Shown: piece by piece, positions 37,301 through 50,400 of the stretch
How positions within the stretch are numbered: position 1 is the first letter of the stretch
How the letters are laid out: every line of letters begins with the position of its first letter
NCBI RefSeq assembly: GCF_032118995.1
Contig: NC_092662.1
Location: 4,898,001-4,962,000 of the forward strand
DNA: 64,000 nucleotides
Direction: 5' to 3'
Source: Asterias amurensis
Lineage: Eukaryota; Echinodermata; Asteroidea; Forcipulatida; Asteriidae
Notes under the pieces: generated by a model
Database searches by the model: none
The model's input: only the letters and a program-made list of their open reading frames with translations
What the model was told of the DNA's origin: nothing
Translations under genes and position numbers: made by a program

Positions 37301-40300
37301 GGTATCGAACAAAACATTAAAGGTACTTCTTGTACGACAACAAAACACAATAATCACAGATTAATATTAAACTTGCACGGTTTGAAGATAGTAAATGGTA
37401 GAAAGCCTCCCTTAAAATATTACTTGCTGAGGTGCTATAGTTTTTTAGAGTACTAAGTAAGCAGAAACAGAGTCCAGCATTCTCCTGAATATGATCAGAG
37501 CATACTGATTGAAAGATTGAGTTGGAAAACCACCAGTTGATCTCAAAATTGTCCTACTGAACAGAACAGCTTGCTAAAATCTGCAACCCTCAGACTGAGG
37601 GTCAAGCACCACAGGTAAATTTTCCTACTGAACAGCTTGAAAAAATGTGAACCCGCAACCCTCAGACTGAGGATCAAGCACCACAGGTAGACTCACCGGT
37701 AGACCGTCTTGCCAGCCTCTAAGCCCATCCAGTCCAGAGCAAAGTCCGTCTGCCTGACAAATGGAGACAACTTCTTGACCACGTAGTGACCGATGCGTAG
37801 CACCACTTGTGGGCACACTCTCATTATGCTACAAAAAAAAATAATAAACACAAACATTAAAGGAACACGTTGCCTTGGATTGGTCGAGTTGGTCTTTGAA
37901 AAGCGTTTGTAACCGTTTTTTATAAAATGCATATGGGTAGAAAGATATTGTAAAAGTAGAATACAATGATCCACACAAACATGCCTCGAAATTGCGTGGT
38001 TTTCCTTTTACCTCGTCGCCTAACACGTCGGCCATTTATGGGGGTCAAAATAATTGGCCGACCATGTTAGTTCGCACAGTAGAAGGAAAACCACGCAATT
38101 TCGAGGCAAACTGGATCATTGTATTCTACCTTTAAAACATCTTTCCAACCATATGCATTTTATAAAAAAACGGTTACAAACGCTTTTGTTTTGACCAACT
38201 CGTCCGATCCAAGGCAACATGTTCCTTTAAGAGGTCTACGGTTTTGACCCATCCAAAGCACTACTGTTTAAGTGTGAAAATTTCTGAAACAGAGCAAAAA
38301 TGAAAAGTTCACAGATTTCAAAATAACTTACAGGATTTACAGAAGGTAAATGGTGAAAAACTTCCCTTGAAATATTAATCCATGAAATGCTTTACTTTTT
38401 GAGAAAACATTAAAACAATAATCAATTCTTGATATCGAGAATAACAAATTTTTGTAAACACATGTCATGACACGGCGAAACGTGCGGAAACAAGGGTGGG
38501 TTTTCACGTTATTTTCTCCCGACTCCGATGAAGCCCAAATTTTCACAGGTTTGTTATTTGATATAGAAGTTGTGATACACGAAGTGTGGGTCTTTGGACA
38601 ATACTGTTTACCGATGTTGTGCGTTTGCTTTAAGGACACAAGTGTCACAACCGGGACTCAAACCCACACTCTACTGACTAGAAACACCAGAGTTTGGGTT
38701 GAGTTATCTTATTTACTCGACTACGACACACCTCGAAATTCCGTTTTATGTTCCTACCTGTAAAAGCTTGTCTTGCTGATGGCGACCACAAAGCAGTTTT
38801 GCCTGGCCTTGACGGTGAAGAACGACGGCTCACCAGTCAGGACAGCAAGCTCACCTACAAACTCCCCTGGCCTGGCCAAGTAGATGATGTGTTCCTCTTC
38901 AGTGTCGACTATGGTCTGGATCATGGCTAGGCTACCGATCACCACAAACAGAAGACTCGCTTCCTACAAAATTAACCAAGAAAATATTGTTTGAAGCTTT
39001 GCATGATGATGTGGATAAATAGGAAGAAACTTTTTTTTTTTTTTTTTTTTTTTAATCCCGGGGGAAAATGGTTTATTCACAACATTTTACAAAAACGTAC
39101 ATCAGATCGTCAAAACAAACATACAGTAATGGTGAAAGCAAGACACAGCGTATTTAAAGAGAATTAACCCTTAGAACATTAATCTTGGAAAAGAACAGAA
39201 TGGTGATCCCATTTATGATAGAAACTGGCCAACTTATTGTTACAAGTGGAAATACATTTTTCCATGGCATAATAATTTTTTAGTTCTGTTTTGAATACAA
39301 AAAACTATAAATAAATAGTGAACTGGTGGGTTCAGTCATTTGTAGGGACTGAAACCCAATCCACATAGTGCCTCCAGTAGGAACTGAACCGGTGTCCAAG
39401 AAGTGGAAAGCGAGGCAAGACATCGTTACGCCAATATGACCCCCGTCTGCATGGGAAGAAGACTGGGTTCTCATAATACTACTTACCTGATCTCCTTCCC
39501 TGACTACAACATTGCCGATATGACCCCGATATTACGCCAATATGACCCCGTCTGCATGGGAAGAAGACTGGGTTCTCATAATACTACTTACCTGATCTCC
39601 TTCCCTGACTATAACATTGCCGGCTTGAATGTGTGCGATGTTTACATGGTCGTTGAGAATACTTGCATCCTGTTGGGAAGGAACAAATAATAAGAAAAAC
39701 AGTCAAATAATAAATTATTTTTATATAGCGTTTTATCACAGCCCGAAGGGCGTATTAAAGGAACACGTTGCCTTGGATCGGTCGAGTTGGTCTTTGAAAA
39801 GCGTTTGTAACCGTTTTTTATAAAATGCATATGGGTAGAAAGATGTTGTAAAAGTAGAATACAATGATCCACACAAACATGCCTCGAAATTGCGTGGTTT
39901 TCCGTTTACCTCGTCGACTAACACGTCGGCCATTTATGGGGGTCAAAATTTTGACTCCCATAAATGGCCGACCGTGTTAGTTCGCACAGTAGAAGGAAAA
40001 CCACGCAATTTCGAGGCAAACTTGTGTGGATCATTGTATTCTACTTTTACAACATCTTTCTACCCATATGCATTTTATAAAAAACGGTTACAAACGCTTT
40101 TGTTTTGACCAACTCGTCCGATCCAAGGCAACGTGTTCCTTTAAAGGGTCTATGTACTTTTTGTAGGACAAAAAAACACATTGTCCACAGACTTGCACTA
40201 AACTTACACAGTTTGAAGATAACGATAGTAGAATGCTTCCCTGAAAACATTACTTGCTGAGGTGGTGTAGTTTTTGAGAAATGGGTAAAACAATGTAATG

Positions 40301-43300
40301 AAAATAATTTTCGTGTCATCAGTGATCATGAGACGAAAAAAATTTCAGAATGTAAAAGTCTATTTTCATGACATTGTTTTACTCATTTTTTAAAAACTAC
40401 AGCACCTCAGCAACTAATATTTTTAGGTACGCTTTCTACTATCGTAGAACGCTTCTACGCTTTCTACTATCATACCAACGGTGTTGGTTTAATGTAAATC
40501 TGTGGACAGTTTGTTTTGTGTTAGAAAAAGTACCCAAATCCTTTCAAGTACTTCTGACATTATTACCCCTGTTCGGGAAGCCTGTCATGCCTGTACAGCA
40601 CATTTGGGTCTTGCTATGGACGCAATGAGCATTACTATTAATTTTAATTTTTTGTTTGTCCTCATACCTCTAGACCGAGGATCATGACAAGATCTTTCTT
40701 GGCCATCTCCAGAATCTCCTCGTCGGTGTAGCTCTGGTTGTCTCCAGAGACGTGACGTTTCCTCTCACTGGGGCACGTCTCATGACCCTCAGCGATGGTG
40801 ACACGCTTTGGGGGTCGAGGGCTTGGGGTGAACCCCTTGATGAACTCTGACCCGCTGTCGGTCCCCGATGGGCCTGGGAGGTCATCTTGAAGAGCCTGTG
40901 GAGGTCAGAGGTTAAGGTGACAGTAAAATGACAGTAAGATTTTGTAACATACTGTACTTTCACGACCACACAACACGAGCACCCCTATACCACACCTTGG
41001 ACAAGCAGTTAGCTTTCTAGGTGGTTATTCATCAAGCATCAAGCATCAAACAGAGCTTGAGTGATTTTGAGTCGTTGTGGGCAAAAGGGTGAAGGAATAT
41101 AACCAGGGCCCAGTTTCATAGAGTTGCTTAAGCAGCAAATGTTGAAGTGAGCTGAAGTGAGCAAGAAACTAGTCACAAATCGTAAATGTGACACGGGAGC
41201 ACAATTTTGTTTCGCTTAGCTTAGTTTCTGTGGTTAAGCAGTTCTATGTAATTGGGACCTGTACAGAAATCAATTGTCTATAAAAAAGGCTTAACAAAAC
41301 AGAAAATTAATATATATATGTACAATCCTTACATACATGTACCACTAAGTTGGAGCAACAATGAAAACGACTAAAACAAATAAATAAATACGGTGGGTTT
41401 CTATTTTAAGGAGCTGCTTAGCAGGGAAGTTGTAAGCACAGATTATACTGGTACGCAGCACCCCTAAATTACACACAGGTTGACAATTCAAAAAGAAAGT
41501 CTACGTGAGACATGCTCCCTAAAAATGAGATCAACTGCTATCCAGTCTTCAGCACTACAATCACTTTATAGGAGCAGGCCACAGTTTGTTAAACACAAAA
41601 CTTCGCACAAACAAAACCATACAGACATTTAGTCATCTGCAGGTCCCACCTAGACCTGATGGTCTTTTTTTTGTATCATACTACAGCACAAAGGAAGAGT
41701 CCTATATAGGGCTAGCTAAAACACCCAACATGCCCACACAAAAAAACAAGGAGATAATTCAGTTTTCTGCGAACAGAACGTCACTAAACCTCTAGCCCTT
41801 GCAGCCTTTTACTTTTGTATTGTACTACTTTGGCTAGCTAAACACCCAACATGCCCACAAATAAAACCAAAGAGATGTTCTATGCGGGTAGATATGTCAC
41901 CTTGCCGTCAAATGAGGATGAAAGAAGACAGCCTCGCTGTTGGGTGAAGACAGAGTCTGGCCCTGGGGAGGTGAGAGGATCACCTCCTAGGTCTTCACTT
42001 AGAGAGTGGGATAGCTCAGAGAGCCTTCCTGAGCCCTACGTAGAGGGGAGGGGAAAAGGGTGGCAGAAGAACGAGGCGGATATGTAGAAATGGGCCAAGA
42101 GGGTTTATGTTAATAGTTAATTAATAATTAGGCAATAATAGTGTGAGGAGCTGGTCTTGACTGTGCAATAATGACCAGGGTCCAAATTCATACAGTAACC
42201 ACACCCCTTTTTTTTTCCTAGCATTGAAAATTTGCTAAGCAGTATTTTCTGCTAACAGCTTTACGAAATTGGGCCCGAGCTTGTGGTTGGCTACCACCAG
42301 CAGCCATCCCAGGAAATTTACTAACAGTGAAGTTTGGGTCCTCATACCGTTACTGCCATTAATAGATGTACCTTTAATGCGAGAAAATTTATAAGAATTT
42401 GTTGGTTTTTAAAAAAATAAATAATTATGATAATAAAATGGCACAAAGAAAACAGCTGATTTGAAAGTTCCATGCACAGCAAGCGCAGTGCATATAGAAT
42501 TTTTACACAAAAATATTTGTTTATACGACATGTTAATACATGTTTTTTTTATTGATAGCCTGAAAAGCCACCCACGTCAAAGGCATAGAACCAGATCCCA
42601 GAGATCTTATAAAGCTGCTGGCAGCAAAACATCTGTGTAGTTCTTCTTACCGATTTGCAGGCTCGACTGTCGTCCAGACCCTGGACTCTGGCGCGGCCGG
42701 CAGCCGCCTGGAAGTCAGAGGCACTCATGAGGAGTCGTCCCGTCGTATCCACCTCAAGAGACGTCGGCTTCTGCTTCTTCTGACTGGACGTTACGCTCAA
42801 ATCTAAACGACATCAACGCAAAAAAATTACTCGCAACAAAATTCTGAAAGGATTTGAATGTTTTGCCTTTATACTTATTATTGCGTAAAAGTCCACAGGT
42901 AAGAAAAATCAGGTGTTGGTAAAGGTATTCAGGTGAATTGGAACAGCAAAGTCATTTCAATTATTCTAACGCAGACCACAAATTAGAGCAATGGTGGTAT
43001 TTGCACACAATAGACTGTGCAAGTCTCGCACGTAGCGAAAACGAGAACTTAATTCGAAAAAAAGTATATTTTTGTACAAAACCAAATTGTATTGAAATTG
43101 TTATTTGTTAAACAATTCTTAAAGATTATTTTTAACGTACTTTTTGTATAATTATTATTTTAATTCGTGTACATAATAATTGTTTTGTTTAAATTAACGT
43201 AAAAATTATACATTTATCGGGACGAGGATCGCTGTTCGACATCGACCTGGATGGTTTTTCTAATAAACCCCGTTTGTGAATCACGTCCAATTGGTGCGAT

Positions 43301-46300
43301 CATCACATAGGTTCAGCGATAATGGGAACGTCAATTGGGTAATATTCTTAATTGTTTAGAGTAAACCGGAAACTGGAGGTCAAGTTTTTTTCTTTAGTTT
43401 TCTTCGTTAATTTGTTGAATAGATTTTACTTTTCTGTTTTTAATTACTTATTTTTACATTCCCAAGAACATATTCACTTTTTAGAGTCATAACTTAGGTT
43501 AAACTAAAATTATTGACAGAACAAAATCTCCCCAACGTAAAACTCCATTAGGTTGGGACCACAATGGTCCCGGAAGTTCAATTTCTCGCGAGACTTGCAC
43601 AGTCTATACAAGGGTCTTCACACTAAACTTAACTCTAAAGGTTTTGTGGAATATGCAGTTTAATTGGTACACACAGGCATACACCCGGCCTTACACACGA
43701 CAGTTATGGGGTACTTCCTTGAATCTATTATTCCCTTCAAATTAAAGAAATTCTCTTTGGGGTGCAACTGGAACAAAGACAACTTTGTGGGGTGGCAATG
43801 TTCCACTGTTAAAGGCAGTGGACACTATTGGTAATTACTCAAAATAATTATTAGCATTAAACCTTACTTGGTTAAGAGAAATGGGGAGAGGTTGATGGTA
43901 TAAAACATTGTGAGAAACGGCTCCCTCTGAAGTAATGTAGTTTTCGAGAAAGAAGTAATTTTCCACGAATTTGATTTCGAGACCTCAGATTTAGAATTTG
44001 AGGTCTCGAAATAAACTTCCTGTGAACTGTTTTTTTCTTTCATTATTATCTCGCAACTTGGACGACCGAATGAGCTCAAATTTTCACAGGTTGGTTATTT
44101 TATGCATACATATTGTGCAAAGGGCTTTTATAACAAATTATACAATACATCGAAAAATGAGGACAACATATCCGTTTTTCTTTTTCTGTCCAGTAGGATA
44201 TAGGGACAAGTAATTCTTTTTCCAGGGTTGTGCATCAGCTTGGTATGTACCTCAGTCCATGTGATTAAACCTGATAAATATCGCACAATGCAATCTTCAT
44301 TGAGCAGCTGTATGAAACTTGGCACTGCAAACTAAACAAAACTTAACTTGTATTTAAGCAACTTGAAAAAAACTGCATCGCACGAACAGTTCATTCAGAA
44401 AACAATTCTCTAAAGTAATTAACAATGTTTTAATATTATATTACCGTTGGTTAAGCACTTGTTTTTTGTATTAATTATAAACAAATTACAAGGAATTAAT
44501 TTATTCAACAGAGAATCACAGCAAAAGTTCCCTGAAACCAAATTAATTTTGTTCACTTCAAATTTCCGAAGAAAACAAAGCAATTCATCTGTGAAACAAG
44601 GTTAAAATTTTAAATGGAACGTGCAATAAAATATACCAACACCGAAAACAGAGACTGTGACAGTTTTCCCAGAAGCACCAGCATTACTACTTTTATGTGT
44701 TTCAGAATTTAATATAAATAAAAATTGTTTCTAGAAGCTTGAGGATAAGAATGAACAAACGTTCACAAAGCGAATGATGCATACTTTTTGAAAAGTAGTG
44801 GATGGGCCAAAAATTTACCCTTGCAAAAACACCAACGATGTCTGTTTTTTAAAACTCAAAGTTAAGAATGAGTAGACATTTACAGAGCGAATGATGCCTG
44901 CTTTATGAAAAGTAGTGGATGGAAATTAACTTAAACATCAAAAACTATGATTTATGTTTTTTAAACAAGAAAATAGAAATTAATTTACAATTTCAAAAAC
45001 CAATGATGCATTTTCTTTTTGAAAACTAGTGGATAGGGATTAATTTATCCATTTCGAAACCAATTAAGTATTCCTTACAAAGCTTGACTAAAAAGGTGTC
45101 CTGGAGAAGGATTTCCTTGGCGAATAAAGATAAAGGTTCCACAATCCAACAGATCAAAGGTGTTAACAAATAAAACCAAAGCACTGTACGAGGTGTTAGA
45201 TTACAGAGAAAAGTAACCTCCTCGCTAATAAAAAGCAGGCAAACGACTTTCTCTCTTTTGTTTCCTGCGAGGTACAACTGCATTAGACCATACTCGTTTA
45301 AAATAAAACTCACTGATGAAAGCGAGAGATTGTGAGCGTGGACGACCCATCCTTGGGGTGACATGTTCCATGATACTAGCTCTCACAGCTAATGAGAAAT
45401 CAATTCAGCAACATTAAAAAGGAGAGGCAGTTTTCTACTCTGGTTATGATGAAATTATTGACAAATTATAATAGGGACACCGCCAACATAGGGCTAGATA
45501 GCTCAGTTGGTAGAGCGCCGGCACAATAATCCGGAGGTCGTTTATTCGAGTCCCACTCTAGTAAATTTATTTCTGTTGGACCCCAAATTTACCCAGTCAG
45601 TTTCCCTTGTGGTGTTTCTTATTTTTTGTCCTAACTGAAAATGGACGAAGCTTACTGACAGGAAAGGAAAAACAAAAATACCTTAATCCCTTTATATTTC
45701 AAAACAAAAATAAATAAATGTTTTGAACTGATATTAAAATTTCTTTTTAAAGAGAAATAGAAAAAAACTAAATAAGTGAACTTACTTGATGAGTTGGACC
45801 TTGCTCTAAACTCCTGCTCACTGTCAGACGCTGTGCTGTAATTCCCTGACTTCTCGGCTGATAAAACTGAATAAATATTTACAAAGAATGCAGCTCAGAA
45901 CAAAATTTCAGCAGTAAAAGTTTCTTAAAAAGGAAAAGCTTTCCCAGCAGGAATAACTGACACGCCAAAAATGTAATCTTAAATACGTTACTCTTTATCA
46001 TAATTGCTTCTCTTCACCCATGAGAACGAATGGGTACCGGCGAGAGCTGGGGAGTGACCTGCGATGGACTGGCATCCTGTCCAGGGGGAGTAGAAATATT
46101 CACAGTCGTTTAACACCAAGGAAATCCGGATGTAAACACCAACCTGATGGGCCATACTGGCTCGGGACAGACTTTATATTACGTCAGATGCTAAATAAAC
46201 TTTGCAGGAGAAAAAAATCTCTAATAATCTCACCTCTCCTCAAGGCATCTTTAGCTTCGTATTCAGGATGCGTTGCCTTGACGACGGTCTCCTCGCTAGC

Positions 46301-47400
46301 AACAGCCATTGAGCTGGTCTTCTTGGAAGGGCTGAGGGTTTTACGACTCAGGGCGTGGATGGCAAGATTGGGGTCGCTGATGTCCTCCTACATCAGGGAG
46401 AGGGATGGGAGAGAAGTGGGTAAAGACTCCATTACACAAAGGCTAAAAAAGACAACATCCTTTTAATTTGACGACTTACACCTGTTATCTCCATGTTATT
46501 CCCTTTCCCCAAAAAGTTGACTTAATTGGATCATGCACAAACCAGTAGTGCTGCTGAATGCACCAGGCAAAGTAACCGCTCATCCATTAAGTTTAACCAA
46601 CCAAATAAGTGAGTTCCCTCACTGAAAAGGATACTTTCCAAGTTTTCTGTGACTGAACTCAGTAAATCTTTAATAATGGAACTTTCCTGTGATGATAACT
46701 TCATAATACAGAAATGGAACCAGAAGATTTCCAGAAGAGTCATTATCACACTAGTCAGTTTGCGACCACTTGACAGATTTCTAGCAAATTTCTTTTACCC
46801 TGTGTTTTTCAGGTTCAGAGGCAAAACTACATTATGCAACACATGTGTATGACAAAATATGCTATACAGATAATCTGATTCGGTATGTTTTGAGGATAGC
46901 TATTTTGCCATTCACGTGTGTCCCATGACATCATTTTGCCAACAACTGTGTTGATGGGGGAGTGGGGAAGTTGGCTACTCACCATGTTAATAAGTTCACT
47001 GCTCAGGCCGAGAAGGTTGTGGAGGGTCTGGAAGGTGACTCGCTGGAGTCTCACGACCATCATCTGAAATAAAGATCAGTGTTTTAAAATCATGAGTACA
47101 TTTCAGCCCTTCGTCCGGGAGTATATGGTCACTCATGAGGTCAGAGGTTATGTTACTTTACCTGGACCACTCTGACAAGACTCTCAGGGTATCTTTCAAA
47201 CACGGACTGGAAGGCCTTGACTGGGAGCCTGAGCACCATGGTGTCCTCCGTAGCCTTGGCTGATACTGTCTTGTATGGGTTAGGATGGCCCTGCAGAGAC
47301 AAAATTTACACAGTGTAGCTGGTTTATTGAAAACTTGATGATGTTACTCTTAAACAAATCCAGCGAGACATTATAGGGTTTGCTATTTTCTTTGTCGCTG

Positions 47401-47434
<34 letters not shown>

Positions 47435-50400
47435 TAATAATTTGGGGGGCTAATCATCCTTACTCGCAGCTAAGAGCTGAACTGCGAAGGACGCGGCTAC
47501 GTGTTCGAGAAGCAGGCATGCAAGGGCACCTTTGGCTGCCAGCCACATCAACCCATCATGACCACGGAGCACAGCCAAGATCGAAAGTGTTTGATTTTTC
47601 CCGAGGGAGGAAAACCGGATGTTCTGGAAAACCCTTGTGGCACAGCAGAGAACCAAAGCACAACTAAACTCACATATGGCCCCCGTCCGGGAATCGAACC
47701 GGGGTCACCTTGGTGAGAGGCGAGCGCTTTACGCACACGCCAACCATGCCACCCTGATAGCCAGCAGCACCAGATACCTTGTACTTTACGAGGTTAAACC
47801 AGCAGTTTTATCATTCAACGATTTGGTTAGACTCTGCATGGGAATGGGAAAACCAGGCATGACATGTGGTCCTTGGAAAAAAAAGTAGGAGCGTTGGATC
47901 AAGTACAAGGGCTGACCTATATTTATGCATGGTGTAGGCTTTTATAGACTATTCAGGAGCCGTACTAATTCAGGAGCCGTACTAATTGTGGGGGAAACAA
48001 AATTACTTTTTGGTGCCTGGAAGAAAGTCATAGGGGCACACTATGAAGTTTGACTTACAGTAATGACATCTAGAACACTGAGTAAACTGTGCACACTGTC
48101 CCCCTGTAACACTTCCTTCACTTCAAACTCATGACCATCCTACAGAGAGAGAGAGAGAGAGAAATTTATGAACTTTGCATAAAAGAAGGAAAACAAATGA
48201 CATCTGTAGGAGCAGTGAACAATTTCAAAGTTCTCTACTGCGACATCAACCAAATAGCATGAAAAATCCCATCAATGGCCACCCTCTAGAAATTCCGACA
48301 GAAACTGTAGAGAAAAGTTTCATAGTCAAGGGCTGATAGCTCCTACCAGAAATCAACCATTATTTCAGGGAAACCCATGCCATCGTGTAGGGACTGAAAA
48401 CCCAATCCACATAGTGGCCCCAGCAGGTTTGGAATAGGGGTCCCAGAGATGGATGGTCGAGGAAACCCAACTACGCCAACCTGAACACCCCAACCCGACT
48501 GCCCTAAATAAATTGTCCCAACCCGACCGACCAAACCCTTGACTGCCCAAACCCGACGCCCTAACCCGACCATGTTTATGAATGACAGGGAGAGACAGTT
48601 TGAGAAGCGGACAAGGAACATTTAAACTGTACCGGCTCAGTGATGTACACGCAGAGTCTGCCCGACTGAACCACAAAGATGCTGTCATCAGCCTGACCCC
48701 TCCGGAACAGGAATGCTCCAGCTGGAAGGAACTTGGTCTCCACTGAGCGACACAGCTCTAGAAAGAGCGGCTGTTCAAAATGACCAAATACCCTGCGGAA
48801 AAAGAATGGGATTTAGAGATTAACAGATTAATTTAAGTAGGATTGGAAATTTTGCATGATGGGTATACAATCAAGTACGGTTTGCAGAACTCAAGTCCAG
48901 TGCACGGACCACTCACTAATGACCATCTAAATAATTGTATGTCATGTCGTAGCTGAGCGGTCGAGTTTCACCGGCCCCCAGGCTCTGGTGTTGTCAGCTG
49001 CAGAGTGTGGGTTCAATACCTGGCCATGGAACTTGTGCCCTTGGGGAAGGCATTTAACCATAATTCCTTCGTAAAAAGTTGGGAAGGTAGTGCATTCTGC
49101 TCTACCAGCCAGGCTCCTAGTGGATGATACCCACGCCTACATGTGAAGGGGCAACCTCGTTTCAGTCCCAGTAGTAGGCTGCAACGAGCCCCTGGTGAAG
49201 GTTGATTTTTGGTCAGCAGCCCAAATAAGTAAACATAGCCCTCACACCTTGAGGTGGGTAAAGCCTTTTGATGTAAGCGATCAAAAGAACAAAAATCCAA
49301 GGCCTGCTTACCTGATGTTTTTCAGCATGTAAAGCACCTCGGCAGGAATGTGAAGCTCGGGAGGTAGCTGGATCTCACTCAGGTCAGCCTCTAAAATGGC
49401 AGCTGGCGGCTCCTTGATCTGAAGGACTGGCTGCATACCTCCATCGTCAGTCTGCAGAATACTGAGGGTGAAAACGGTGATTATAAACTTAACGCCATTA
49501 TACACTTTCGGAACAGAAAAAAAAAAAAAAAAAAATCACAAATTTACAAATAACTTACAGGGTTCACAGAAGGTAACTTCTCTTGAAATATTATTCCATG
49601 AAATGCTTTACTTTTTGAGAAAACATTGAAAAAATTATCAATTCTCGACAACGAGAATTACGGATTTATAGTAAACACATTTCATGGCACGGCGAAACGT
49701 GCAGAAACGAGGGTGGGTTTTCCCGTTATTTTCTCCCGACTTGATGACCGATTGAGCCTAAATTTTCACAGGTTTGTTATTTTATATATAAGTTGTGATA
49801 CACTAAGTGTGGGCCTTTGGACAATACTGTTTACCGAAAGTGTCCAATGGCTTTAAGTTTTATTTCACTTTGTATCATTTATTCTGGTTATCAAGCAAGA
49901 CTCTCAAAAAAGCACCAAAAATTAAATGGCCTCTTGCTGTTGGCTTTAGTCAAATTAGTGACAACTTGAATGAGCCGGGAGTTAAATTGACTGAAGTTTG
50001 ATTGAAATTTGCCAGGAAAACCTTCAACAACACTCACTTTTTTAAGCTTTTGGCTAGATTGATGTAGTCTCTTCTTTTCCGGACTTGTCGCCGGACAGAG
50101 TGGACTTGGGCCCCAGATATTGATCGTACCTTGAAACAGAGAGAAAAAAAACAAATAACAATCTTTAGTACATCACAAGAACGAAGTATCACACGCTCGC
50201 TGCTCTAGAACCAAATACAAAATTGGAAATAACTGTAGTGCACAAACAGGTATTTTACCCAAAGTGATGAAAGAGAAGTAAAGTAAAAAAAGGCCACAAT
50301 TTCATGGCCCACTAACCTTAAGCAAAGAATCAGCGCTTAAGGAAATAGGAAATTCAATGCTTACTTCAAGCAGAATTCAAAAGTAAGCAGGGAATTTTGC

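Larger units (their letters stand above)
36593..40895 (-). other. PNPLA6/7 exons 14-19: second and third CNB-like domains
   Basis: Exon 14 ends with a helix ([19 protein letters not shown]) leading into CNB2 in exons 15-16 ([29 protein letters not shown]; about residues 547-641). Exon 17 bridges with [23 protein letters not shown]3 follows in exons 18-19 ([46 protein letters not shown]; about residues 685-792). Exon 14 also holds a low-complexity linker with the basic PRPPKRVTI stretch, a possible phosphorylation segment. Confidence 0.9.
46983..49461 (-). other. PNPLA6/7 exons 5-9: first cyclic-nucleotide-binding-like domain
   Basis: Exon 5 carries [14 protein letters not shown] and [12 protein letters not shown], the linker seen before CNB1 in vertebrate NTE. 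Exons 6-9 encode [14 protein letters not shown], the beta-roll with [28 protein letters not shown], the [11 protein letters not shown] helix and [19 protein letters not shown]. These cover about residues 165-316. In this family the CNB-like domains do not clearly bind cAMP and serve in regulation and ER localisation; that is family knowledge. Confidence 0.9.
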
